This document shows positions 27,901 through 28,774 of a DNA stretch of 28,774 nucleotides, piece after piece (the stretch's first letter is position 1; the number at the start of each line of letters is the position of its first letter). Both the position numbers and the translations under genes were made by a program. Origin of the DNA: Botryllus schlosseri (lineage: Eukaryota; Chordata; Ascidiacea; Stolidobranchia; Styelidae); contig ATSW01009524.1 in assembly GCA_000444245.1 (NCBI GenBank), positions 1 through 28,774 on the forward strand, written 5' to 3'. The notes beneath the pieces are model-generated. The model was not told where the DNA came from. It did not search any database and was given only the letters and a program-made list of their open reading frames with translations.

Positions 27901-28283
27901 TGATATATAACGGGCGTTATATTCTTTGTTCTCGCATGAAAGGTAAATATTTGAACTTTCCACATCATTCATACCGTTTTGAAATATGCAGGGTTCAGGA
28001 CCAATGCAAAAGGTACTATTCCTCCTCTGCGTCAGGCTAACCCAAATTACTCACATTATCTCCGGGCACGTTTTAACCTTGCAGGTCGGCGGTTGGGCGC
28101 CCCAAACCATTCTATCGCCTCGCATTCCGCACACGGCCTCCGCTGACTCCACGATTTTAGACTGTTTCGTCATGTAATGACCGAAAACGCAGTGAAACAC
28201 GCACTTGCTCTCGAACTTCAACTCGTTATCGCAAATGTACACTGTCGAAGACAGGTCGGCGTCGAATTCGTTACAGCTGCGTC
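3790..28283 (-). CDS. Multi-exon gene for a long six-cysteine sushi/CCP repeat protein (22 exons in window, 5' end outside)
   Basis: Span of one gene read from high to low coordinates. All 21 junctions have AG acceptors and GT donors and keep one reading frame with strictly alternating phase 1 and phase 2 introns. Each exon carries the sushi pattern C-x-F-x-C-x-x-G-(F/Y/H) ... C ... W ... C. The two extra cysteines before the C-x-F-x-C motif are those of selectin-type CCP domains. About 4,508 coding bases are present. Known relatives with such domains are selectins and SVEP1-like adhesion proteins; CCP rods bind complement fragments, carbohydrates or other cell-surface ligands. Localisation (secreted or cell surface) is inferred from the disulfide-rich domains only, because the N-terminus and any membrane anchor are not in the window. 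Identity beyond 'sushi-repeat protein' is not claimed. It could be a P-selectin-like or SVEP1-like gene, or a lineage-specific one. Confidence 0.85.
4040..4318 (+). repeat. AATTAGATT-family repeat, copy 1
   Basis: Several AAATTAGATTAGAATTAGAA units flank a conserved core with GGCAAATGTCTG, CTGGGCTCGTTTCGCACTAT and a cagttctc segment. The right end has CAACTAGAATTATG and CCAAGTCTGG, seen inverted at the left ends of other copies (15510, 5203). It lies in the intron between exons 21 and 22. Confidence 0.6.
4573..5091 (-). other. Unassigned 172-codon open frame in an intron
   Basis: This is the longest frame in the window outside the sushi exons. It has scattered cysteines and a hydrophobic N-terminal half, but no family motif I recognise, no sushi pattern and no clear start context. 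It lies on the same strand as the gene, between exons 21 and 22. It may be a chance frame or the remnant of an intronic element; I do not assign a function. Confidence 0.15.
5470..5900. repeat. Minisatellite array, unit about 50 bp
   Basis: About eight degenerate tandem units of the form GAAAAAAATGTAGCTATAAT followed by TCTAATTCTAGTCTAATTT. It forms the left arm of the element above. Unit length and number are by eye. Confidence 0.65.
6281..6332 (+). mobile_element. Terminal fragment of the CAGAGGTGG hAT family
   Basis: GGAGATGGTCAGTAACGATG then TACTTCT and GGAGTACTCATGTAC match the left end of the 9957 element. It sits in the middle of the inverted-arm element, so one inserted into the other. 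Confidence 0.5.
6822..7062 (-). CDS. Sushi exon 21 (B type, third round)
   Basis: 241 bp, phase 1 in, phase 2 out; acceptor attttctctccag, donor gtaaga. Residues KSCANLVND, TTDFEC, YRSVCTFSC, GHFLNG, AW, VPSC and SKYCIAI. The donor was chosen because it gives phase 2 and the extra cysteine (KYC) needed by the next domain; an earlier GT at the SK codons would lose both. TDFEC and the following tyrosine recall exon 9. Confidence 0.87.
7063..7760. other. Intron between exons 20 and 21
   Basis: No repeat family recognised apart from the (CT)n tract at its upstream edge. Frames on either strand here lack any domain signature. Confidence 0.5.
7693..7710. repeat. (CT)9 microsatellite
   Basis: Perfect CT dinucleotide run in the intron 50 bases after exon 20. 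Confidence 0.9.
7761..7936 (-). CDS. Sushi exon 20 (A type, third round)
   Basis: 176 bp, phase 2 in, phase 1 out; acceptor gctcttacag, donor gtaagg. Residues PPVDGLVIC, FGQRCRYACEPGFEMIG, CRDVD, TQFGSW and PPTCE. Its length matches positions 4/12, but the D-x-D ... QFG-x-W segment is that of positions 6/14. A (CT)9 tract lies just inside the following intron. Confidence 0.9.
8070..8180 (+). repeat. Probable retroelement 3' fragment
   Basis: CTGAAGGCCTGACGGCCCCT followed by CGGTCTATACCGCAATTTG resembles the stretch at 9846-9956 (ACCGAAGGCCCCGTGGCCCC, GTCTACACTGCAACTTTTTC). The same layout in two copies suggests the tail of a non-LTR element or SINE. Confidence 0.35.
8229..8268. repeat. (CATT)10 microsatellite
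   Basis: Forty bases of perfect CATT repeats in the intron between exons 19 and 20. Confidence 0.95.
8530..8773 (-). CDS. Sushi exon 19 (B type, third round)
   Basis: 244 bp, the longest B exon; phase 1 in, phase 2 out; acceptor gcgttacag, donor gtaagt (consensus). Residues RSCPELPYD, YSSVCEFSC, IGYYLTASDG, a long loop, CDVD, AW, APRC and KTCPKP. It looks more like positions 7/15 (CPEL, SVCEF, GYY, KTCP) than position 3, which it would occupy in a strict eight-exon register. Confidence 0.9.
8909..9485 (+). repeat. Dispersed repeat E, copy 1 (interrupted by a MITE)
   Basis: Shares GATTATAGTTTCGACACTAT, CCCACAACATTGTCACGAG, GAAATAGGTATGGT and TGGTCGCATAAAA with copies at 21226-21625 and 27790-27995. 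The 9238-9448 MITE splits it, and homology resumes right after it (CATATCTTAACTTTG, ACATCCTTCATAC). Confidence 0.6.
9238..9448. mobile_element. Palindromic MITE, copy 1
   Basis: About 211 bp; the left end CACTCCAAATTCAAGGCGTG and right end CAAGCCTTGAAATTACAGTG are inverted repeats. The two halves fold on each other throughout (AACATATTTTATGTGTTCCC against CACGTAAAATATGTTTG). The right flank is TA and the left flank AA, consistent with a decayed TA target duplication. A second copy lies at 25168-25380. Confidence 0.75.
9614..9786 (-). CDS. Sushi exon 18 (A type, third round)
   Basis: 173 bp, phase 2 in, phase 1 out; acceptor ttacttccag, donor gtaaag. The exon has no methionine, so a start-codon-based ORF search misses it. 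Residues PPENGRFEC, DTNCEFSCRRGYLLIG, SLRCTDDG, YGTW and EPTCE make a complete A-type CCP. It resembles both positions 2/10 (C-x-D-D-G) and 8/16 (LRC, PTCE), so its register is unclear. Confidence 0.9.
9846..9956 (+). repeat. Probable retroelement 3' tail
   Basis: Second copy of the GAAGGCC...GTCTACACTGCAACTTTTTC sequence, followed by TTGTTG and AATAAA-like GAATAAAAG. It ends exactly where the hAT element at 9957 has inserted. Confidence 0.35.
9957..11217. mobile_element. Non-autonomous hAT-type element, 1.26 kb
   Basis: Ends CAGAGGTGGTCAGTAACGAA and, inverted, GACTACTTTGACCACCTCTT (last base T where G is expected). It is flanked by a perfect 8-bp duplication TATCTATC at 9949-9956 and 11218-11225. 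Eight-base duplications and CAGAGGTGG-like ends are hallmarks of hAT transposons. Subterminal regions are packed with CTACTTCTACTT and CAAGTAG motifs. No transposase frame is visible; the longest internal frame is about 60 codons. It lies in the intron between exons 17 and 18. Confidence 0.88.
11629..11863 (-). CDS. Sushi exon 17 (B type, start of third round)
   Basis: 235 bp, phase 1 in, phase 2 out; acceptor ttgtttag, donor gtaaga. Residues RSCPDWDID, YGSKCIFSC, GHYF, a loop with the sequon NRT, TW, IPVC and KTCDPLT. It is most like exons 1 and 9 (YGSKC, GHY), so it opens a third copy of the long repeat. An ambiguous base at 11820 is the third base of a GTN codon and still reads valine. Confidence 0.88.
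12050..12310 (+). repeat. Probable LINE 3' end with GAT tail
   Basis: A pyrimidine-rich stretch leads to TTGCTAATAAACC and then a (GAT)8 tail at 12285-12308. An AATAAA-like signal followed by a short tandem tail is usual for 3' ends of CR1/L2-type LINEs. No coding part is recognisable, so this is tentative. It lies in the intron between exons 16 and 17. One ambiguous base at 12056. Confidence 0.35.
12285..12308. repeat. (GAT)8 microsatellite
   Basis: Perfect 24-base run, probably the tail of the element above. Confidence 0.9.
12507..12762. mobile_element. hAT MITE, 256 bp, same family as 9957-11217
   Basis: Ends CAGAGGTGGTCAGTAACAAA and ACTACTTTGACCAACTCTG, with a perfect 8-bp target duplication GTATTTGC at 12499-12506 and 12763-12770. 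It keeps the subterminal TTCTACTT and AAGTAGTTATG motifs of the longer copy but lacks its middle, so it looks like an internal-deletion derivative. Confidence 0.88.
12771..13354. other. Intron between exons 16 and 17, unique part
   Basis: Nothing recognised on either strand; short frames only. Confidence 0.4.
13355..13527 (-). CDS. Sushi exon 16 (A type, block II position 8)
   Basis: 173 bp, phase 2 in, phase 1 out; acceptor aacgacgcag, donor gtaagc. Residues MPDEGSVDC, YESECTFSCVMYREIRG, STLRCESDG, DGRW and YPTCE. The C-V-x-Y-R-E-I-R-G turn matches exon 8, and NST forms a sequon. It ends block II (exons 9-16, 1,635 coding bases, 545 codons). Confidence 0.92.
13703..13900 (+). mobile_element. 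Decayed hAT-family fragment
   Basis: GAACGAAGTACTTCTACTTT, GGTACTCAAGTACG and repeated ACTCCAGTAGTTATGTTTGT segments match the left half of the 12507 element. Ends and target duplication are gone. A short C run follows at about 13947. Confidence 0.55.
14070..14304 (-). CDS. Sushi exon 15 (B type, block II position 7)
   Basis: 235 bp, phase 1 in, phase 2 out; acceptor attactag, donor gtgagt. Residues RECPDLEYDRDNTQV, FESVCEFTC, GYYMTS, MYWTNSSPAC and KTCPSPR. It is the counterpart of exon 7 with a loop five residues longer, and it also resembles exon 19 of the third round (SVCEF, GYY, KTCP). Confidence 0.92.
14418..14641. mobile_element. GACTCGAGTC-family element, short copy
   Basis: Ends CAGGGATGTAATGGAATCGA and ACATGGTTACAACCCTG are inverted repeats. 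The interior carries GACTTGGACTCGGACTTGAC and GACTCGACTTGATTCGAGTC, as in the copies at 16225 and 18571. The flanking octamers do not match convincingly. It lies in the intron between exons 14 and 15. Confidence 0.65.
14729..14901 (-). CDS. Sushi exon 14 (A type, block II position 6)
   Basis: 173 bp, phase 2 in, phase 1 out; acceptor tgttttcag, donor gtgaga. Residues FEHGTVSCTQG, FGTVCSYVCAAGFRLVG, YSQFGAW and MPSCE. It is the counterpart of exon 6, with GFRLVG and YSQFG-x-W unchanged. Confidence 0.92.
15075..15415. mobile_element. AGGAGGAC-rich element (tentative DNA transposon)
   Basis: The left side has ACATACCATATTTTGG and AAAGGAGGACAATTT; the right side has AAAGGAGGACGTATGGTAAC after several AGGAGGAC copies. 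Partial inverted similarity of the two ends (TACCATA / TATGGTA) suggests a small transposon. Exact ends not settled. Confidence 0.3.
15510..15790 (-). repeat. AATTAGATT-family repeat, copy 3
   Basis: Begins CAGACTTGGACAACTAGATA and contains the reverse core: GAACTGTATAGTGCGAAAC, CTAGCTTGCTGCACAGGCAT, CCTCATGCTCACGGGAGTG. The arms here are short, without a long minisatellite. It lies in the intron between exons 13 and 14. Confidence 0.6.
15906..16143 (-). CDS. Sushi exon 13 (B type, block II position 5)
   Basis: 238 bp, phase 1 in, phase 2 out; acceptor gttcacag, donor gtgagt. Residues RRCAGMDYD, SLTMSC, FESVCSFSC, GHY, RANTTC with a sequon (N-T-T), MYW, GAPGC and KKSCPVR. It is the counterpart of exon 5: same length, and the glycosylation sequon sits just before the fifth cysteine in both. 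Confidence 0.92.
16225..16787. mobile_element. GACTCGAGTC-family element, 563-bp copy
   Basis: Ends CAGGATTGTAAAGACTCGAG and CTTGGCTACAATCCTG. The interior is studded with GACTCGACTTGACTCGAGTC near both ends, plus a middle shared with 18571-19057 (GAAACTG, TATGAATGCGAGGC). Octamers outside, GCCTAAAT and GTCAAAAC, match at five of eight places, so a target duplication is uncertain. It lies in the intron between exons 12 and 13. Confidence 0.7.
17150..17240 (-). mobile_element. hAT-family fragment, inverted
   Basis: On the minus strand GGTAGTCGGTAACAAAGTAT then GGAGTAATCAAGTAGGTTT match the family head and are close to the 1042 fragment. No ends. Confidence 0.5.
17375..17550 (-). CDS. Sushi exon 12 (A type, block II position 4)
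   Basis: 176 bp, phase 2 in, phase 1 out; acceptor attctctccag, donor gtaagt (consensus). Residues RTPRNGATSC, YGSACTFSCDPGFVMVG, KCGDS, DGVW and SPVCD. It is the counterpart of exon 4 and keeps its extra codon. Confidence 0.93.
17919..18156 (-). CDS. Sushi exon 11 (B type, block II position 3)
   Basis: 238 bp, phase 1 in, phase 2 out; acceptor atttcttag, donor gtatgt. Residues RSCPSRRDIVPSTL, FESKCTYRC, GHYMKI, RNVLRVACGI, MRW, LPTC and KICDSAG. It is the block II counterpart of exon 3, with the same length and about 59 % identity. Confidence 0.93.
18314..18486 (-). CDS. Sushi exon 10 (A type, block II position 2)
   Basis: 173 bp, phase 2 in, phase 1 out; acceptor tttgacag, donor gtgagt. 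Residues VPIGGFLNC, YKSACALLCSPAFYLDG, CEDDG, SGVW and KCE. It shares the C-S-x-A-F-Y-L variant of the CCP turn with exon 2. The following intron (157 bp) is the shortest in the gene. Confidence 0.92.
18571..19057. mobile_element. GACTCGAGTC-family element, 487-bp copy nested in a hAT fragment
   Basis: Ends CAGGGTTGTGATGACTCGAG and GCTTGGATACAACTCTG. It is flanked by GTGGTCAG and TTGGTCAC, six of eight identical, which is compatible with a decayed 8-bp duplication. The host sequence on both sides (AAAAGTGGTCA, then CACTAACGACGTGCCTCTAC) is the head of the CAGAGGTGG hAT family. It lies in the intron between exons 9 and 10. Confidence 0.7.
19058..19110 (+). mobile_element. hAT-family head, right part of a split copy
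   Basis: TTGGTCACTAACGACGTGCC, then GACGAAGTACTCAAGTATC. It continues the head broken by the insertion at 18571-19057. Confidence 0.5.
19359..19587 (-). CDS. Sushi exon 9 (B type, block II position 1)
   Basis: 229 bp, phase 1 in, phase 2 out; acceptor cttgtcag, donor gtgagc. Residues RSCGSIGVD, STDFEC, YGSKCLFTC, GHYMTKE, CGIRG, MVW, PPSC and KSCPKI. It repeats exon 1 after eight exons, which is the main evidence for a block duplication. It also resembles exon 17 (YGSKC, GHY), the start of a third round. Confidence 0.93.
19640..19968 (+). repeat. AATTAGATT-family repeat, copy 4
   Basis: Contains GGCAAATGTCTGTGC, GGTTCGTTTCGCACCATATG and TTCTCCTGTAGCATTTTC of the core, and ends CTTGGACAACTAGATAATTA, where the 19969 element has inserted. 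It lies in the intron between exons 8 and 9. Confidence 0.6.
19969..20252. mobile_element. Small hAT-like element with AGTGGTTCTCAA ends
   Basis: Terminal inverted repeats TAGTGGTTCTCAAAC and GTTGAGAACCACTG; CAGTGGTTCTCAA is a common hAT terminus. Inner GGGGGGCGCG-type tracts near both ends. No clear 8-bp duplication in register (TGTATATT against GTCTATAA). Confidence 0.6.
20253..20710 (-). repeat. AATTAGATT-family repeat, copy 5 with minisatellite arm
   Basis: Reverse core GAACTGTGTATAGCTCGAAA, TTGCCTCCTCGTGCTTATGG, then an array of TGTGTAGCTATGATTCTA and TCTAATTTTGGAAAAACTG units at 20540-20700. Copies 4 and 5 face each other. One ambiguous base at 20521. Confidence 0.6.
20814..20986 (-). 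CDS. Sushi exon 8 (A type, block I position 8)
   Basis: 173 bp, phase 2 in, phase 1 out; acceptor gaattgcag, donor gtaagc. Residues VPIGGRVEC, FGSSCAFSCVRYRELRG, TLRC, TGYW and FPTCE. The C-x-x-G-F turn is replaced by C-V-x-Y-R-E-L-R-G, a feature shared with exon 16 (32 of 57 residues identical). This closes block I: exons 1-8 total 1,620 coding bases, exactly 540 codons. Confidence 0.92.
21226..21625 (+). repeat. Dispersed repeat E, copy 2
   Basis: Aligns with 8909-9485 without the MITE: GAAGTATAGTTTCGAAAC, ACTCACAGCATTGTCAC, GATGAAATAGGTATGGTC, CGGTCGCGTACAAGGTGCAT, ACATCCTACATATAC. It lies in the intron between exons 7 and 8. Confidence 0.6.
21689..21770. repeat. TATCGGCTAAAAAATC short tandem-like repeat
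   Basis: Two similar units (ATAGGCTAAAAAATCGGGTC and ATCGGCTAAAAAATCCGTTA) flanked by TTATCGGT copies. Probably the end of a small transposon; family unknown. An ambiguous base follows at 21771. Confidence 0.35.
21903..22122 (-). CDS. Sushi exon 7 (B type, block I position 7)
   Basis: 220 bp, phase 1 in, phase 2 out; acceptor atttctcag, donor gtagta. The domain begins KSCPELAHDRDTTLV, followed by FESVCEFTC, SGYY, then a shortened loop, CSV, MYWTNS, PPVC and KTCPDP. It is the shortest B exon, five codons shorter than its partner exon 15. All five are lost in the variable loop between the fourth and fifth cysteines, so the fold should tolerate it. Roughly 57 % identity to exon 15. Confidence 0.92.
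22146..22345. mobile_element. CAGGGTTGCTCAA-ended fragment
   Basis: Begins CAGGGTTGCTCAAAAACAAC and TTTTTCGGACCC, similar in inverse to AACAACCCTAG at 27290-27302. Inside, AAATTTGGCTCGATTCCAAC also occurs in variants near 18241, 22450, 26440 and 26935. It lies in the intron between exons 6 and 7. Confidence 0.4.
22517..22689 (-). CDS. Sushi exon 6 (A type, block I position 6)
   Basis: 173 bp, phase 2 in, phase 1 out; acceptor tctattccag, donor gtcagt. Residues YGTLSCTDG, FGSVCSFNCKPGFRLVG, CLDLD, YSQFGEW and IPSC. The GFRLVG and YSQFG-x-W segments recur exactly in exon 14, its block II partner. The donor gtcagt is weaker than at most other junctions, but it lies at the expected phase and length. 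Confidence 0.9.
22741..22860 (+). repeat. Degenerate CCCTAACC low-complexity tract
   Basis: Interspersed CTTACCCTAACCCCCACC, ATCCTAACCTCAAACTG and AACCCTAACCCAATCC. Telomere-like words but no regular hexamer array. Confidence 0.5.
22857..22930 (+). mobile_element. CAGGGGCGGCCAAC hAT-like end
   Basis: CAGGGGCGGCCAACGTCTCC followed by GGGCCGAATTC resembles common hAT termini (CAGGGGTGGCCAAC). The partner end was not found. The rest of the intron to 23608 shows only weak CTACTT-type remnants near 23450-23580. Confidence 0.4.
23609..23846 (-). CDS. Sushi exon 5 (B type, block I position 5)
   Basis: 238 bp, phase 1 in, phase 2 out; acceptor caacgcag, donor gtgagt. The domain begins RSCDDITYD, has SLTMAC, FGSVCAFTC, then a long loop containing RANNTC with an N-glycosylation sequon (N-N-T), MYW, and ends KKSCPAHA. 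The partner is exon 13 (same length, 41 of 79 residues identical), which keeps a sequon at the same place. Confidence 0.92.
23937..24060 (+). mobile_element. CAGTGGTTTTCAACC hAT-like end
   Basis: CAGTGGTTTTCAACCTTACG followed by GACCCCAAACTTTCGCTG, a typical hAT terminus. The other end was not found. It lies in the intron between exons 4 and 5. Confidence 0.45.
24427..24893. mobile_element. Decayed CAGAGGTGG hAT-family copy
   Basis: Left end CAGAGGTGGGCCGTAACGAA; right end GAGTAACAACGATGACTATT, compared with GAGTAGCGACGGTGACTACT in the 12507 copy. Target duplication not visible. About 465 bp, ending 35 bp from exon 4. Confidence 0.6.
24928..25103 (-). CDS. Sushi exon 4 (A type, block I position 4)
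   Basis: 176 bp, phase 2 in, phase 1 out; acceptor ctcattcag, donor gtatgc. Residues RIPENGASSC, FGSACVFSCNPGF, LVGEKRATC, PAGVW and PPFCE form a textbook six-cysteine CCP with the NG motif near the start. Exon 12 is the partner in block II: same 176-bp length, one codon longer than most other A exons, and 31 of 58 residues identical. Confidence 0.92.
25168..25380. mobile_element. Palindromic MITE, copy 2
   Basis: 213 bp; ends CACCCTAAATTCAAGGCGTG and CACGCCTTGAATTTAAGGTG, flanked by TA on both sides (25166-25167 and 25381-25382). Almost the whole element is one imperfect palindrome. TA duplication fits a Tc1/mariner-type mover. It lies in the intron between exons 3 and 4. Confidence 0.82.
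25388..25600 (+). mobile_element. Left half of a CAGAGGTGG hAT-family copy
   Basis: CAGAGGTGGCCAACAACTAC, then CCAGTTATGACTTCAGACTA, parallel to AAGTAGTTATGATTTTAGAC in the 12507 copy. The right end is missing. It starts five bases after the MITE's TA. Confidence 0.55.
25620..25960 (+). repeat. AATTAGATT-family repeat, copy 6
   Basis: Core CATTTTCATAAGCATGAGAA, GGCGAACGTCTGTAC, CTTGGCTTGTTTCGG, ACAGTTCTCCTGTAGCATTT; right end CAACTAGAATTATCTAGTGG and CCAAGTCCATCTG, 20 bases from exon 3. Confidence 0.6.
25981..26218 (-). CDS. Sushi exon 3 (B type, block I position 3)
   Basis: 238 bp, phase 1 in, phase 2 out; acceptor tatactag, donor gtaagg. The domain begins RSCPSRADIIPSTL, continues YQSRCNYQC, GYYMEI, RNVFEIACGI, MEW, LPAC and ends KFCSSAG. 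Exon 11 has the same length and 47 of 79 identical residues, the highest match I counted between blocks. Position 3 differs from the other B domains in its PSR/PST start and in ending with SAG rather than CP-x-x. Confidence 0.92.
26658..26830 (-). CDS. Sushi exon 2 (A type, block I position 2)
   Basis: 173 bp, phase 2 in, phase 1 out; acceptor catctacag, donor gtacgt. Visible residues: GGAVIC, FGSACRTVC, then CSAAFYLSG, CEDNG, HGVW and IATCE. The first cysteine of this domain is supplied by the end of exon 1. The usual C-x-x-G-F turn is replaced by C-x-x-A-F-Y-L, a change shared only with its block II partner, exon 10 (28 of 57 residues identical). Confidence 0.9.
26876..27302. mobile_element. 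CAGGGGTGGCCAACC hAT-like element (ends tentative)
   Basis: Starts CAGGGGTGGCCAACCTTTTC; a related inverse end TATTTTCGAACAACCCTAG lies at 27284-27302. Contains GATTTGACGCAATTCCAACC shared with several introns. The flanking octamers do not match, so the right end is uncertain. It lies in the intron between exons 1 and 2. Confidence 0.45.
27303..27789. other. Intron between exons 1 and 2, unique part
   Basis: Apart from a GGGCCAC-type hAT-like remnant near 27300-27345, nothing recognised. Confidence 0.4.
27790..27995 (+). repeat. Dispersed repeat E, copy 3
   Basis: Partial copy: CTACAGCATTGTCACAAGG, AGCAATAGGTGTCGCC, TTCTCGCATGAAAGGTAAAT, CACATCATTCATACC. It stops shortly before exon 1. Confidence 0.55.
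28055..28283 (-). CDS. Sushi exon 1 (B type, block I position 1)
   Basis: 229 bp, phase 1 in, phase 2 out; acceptor tccgcag, donor gtgagt. The domain starts RSCNEFDAD, has FESKCVFHC followed by GHYMTKQ, then CGMRG, MVW and PPTC, and ends KTCPEI. That last cysteine is the first cysteine of the next (A) domain. It is the closest partner of exon 9: same length, 37 of 75 residues identical by my count, including GHYMTK and MVW. An A-type exon should precede it beyond the right edge, so this is not the first exon. Confidence 0.9.
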
Positions 28284-28555
28284 CTGCGGAAAGAGTGCGA
28301 AATTAGAAGTTGAGTTATACGCTGGTGTTCGCAGATACCAGACTAGTCAAAGGGTGAATTTTACAGATTTTCATCATAGTGTTAAATTTAGTCATCACGA
28401 TTTACGTGAGTTATTCGGCCTTCTACCCGATCTAGAGGGTATAGGAGCTACTACAATACATTTTACGTCTTATGCATGTGGTGGCGCTATTACGATGTAC
28501 CACGATCTTGAGCATTATTGGTGCATGGGTGATGCATGTGTGCATGTATAGGCAT

Positions 28556-28645
28556 CAGTGATGAGCATCGGAGCGGAGTCGGAGTGGATTCGAAGCGGAG
28601 TTTTGCCGATTTTGTGACAGTCGGAGCGGAGTCGGAGTTTACTAC
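28556..28645 (+). repeat. GGAGCGGAGTCGGAG repeat
   Basis: Three or more GGAGCGGAGTCGGAG-type units in the intron upstream of exon 1. Related in motif to the 297-415 repeat. The remaining bases to 28774 show nothing, and the expected preceding A exon is beyond the edge. Confidence 0.5.
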
Positions 28646-28774
28646 AGAAATTTTTTCGGAGAATTTCGGATTATTGTAACTTTTGTCTCCGATATCTTTG
28701 GATAGGTCTGACCAGAATACACTATTGATTATGATTACAAACCAAAACACAGACAGTTGACACCTTGTAAAGTT

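Noticed and set aside
3790-28283. Array of separate tandem genes
   Set aside because: No start codons, signal peptides, stops or terminal exons occur between blocks, and exon phases run through continuously.
28177-28551. 124-codon plus-strand frame as a gene
   Set aside because: It overlaps sushi exon 1 in antisense and has no recognisable motif; a shadow frame.

Overview
The window is metazoan genomic DNA: AT-rich, full of introns and crowded with short interspersed repeats. It holds one recognisable gene, on the minus strand, and only its middle or 3' part. The species cannot be named from the sequence. Six-cysteine (selectin-type) sushi domains, moderate introns (about 0.2-2.8 kb) and dense small hAT-like elements would fit a marine invertebrate or another repeat-rich deuterostome, but that is inference.

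The gene runs from about 28283 down to 3790 in 22 consecutive exons, each worth almost exactly one sushi/CCP domain (about 4.5 kb of coding sequence, roughly 1,500 codons). The first exons lie beyond the right edge. Two exon types alternate without exception. B exons (220-244 bp) enter in phase 1 and leave in phase 2; A exons (173 or 176 bp) enter in phase 2 and leave in phase 1. A+B is therefore the smallest unit that can be duplicated in frame. Every domain has six cysteines and short linkers of about three residues, which suggests a long, stiff extracellular rod. No lectin, EGF, vWA, pentraxin, transmembrane or signal segment is visible here.

Above the A/B pair is a larger order. Exons 1-8 (28283-20814, block I) and exons 9-16 (19587-13355, block II) match position by position, in length (229/173/238/176/238/173/220-235/173) and at about 50-60 % protein identity in the pairs counted. 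This is an eight-domain long repeat, comparable in layout to the long homologous repeats of complement receptor 1. Exon 17 (11863-11629) starts a third round, but exons 18-22 no longer follow the same register. The last exon seen (22, 3973-3790) runs into an in-frame stop that directly abuts a good splice-donor sequence, and its length breaks the phase rule. It is either a terminal exon or a frame-disrupted one. I find no further exon from 3789 to 1.

Everything else is intron or flank. The repeats include a hAT-type family with CAGAGGTGG ends (a 1.26-kb copy and a 256-bp copy, each with perfect or near-perfect 8-bp target duplications, plus about nine fragments); a family built from GACTCGAGTC motifs; a 210-bp palindromic MITE present twice; an AATTAGATT-rich family with inverted minisatellite arms and a conserved core; a three-copy dispersed repeat; and probable retroelement 3' tails. 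Several insertions are nested and give a relative order of events. No exon is interrupted by an element. I see no rRNA, intact tRNA gene, CRISPR array or bacterial feature.
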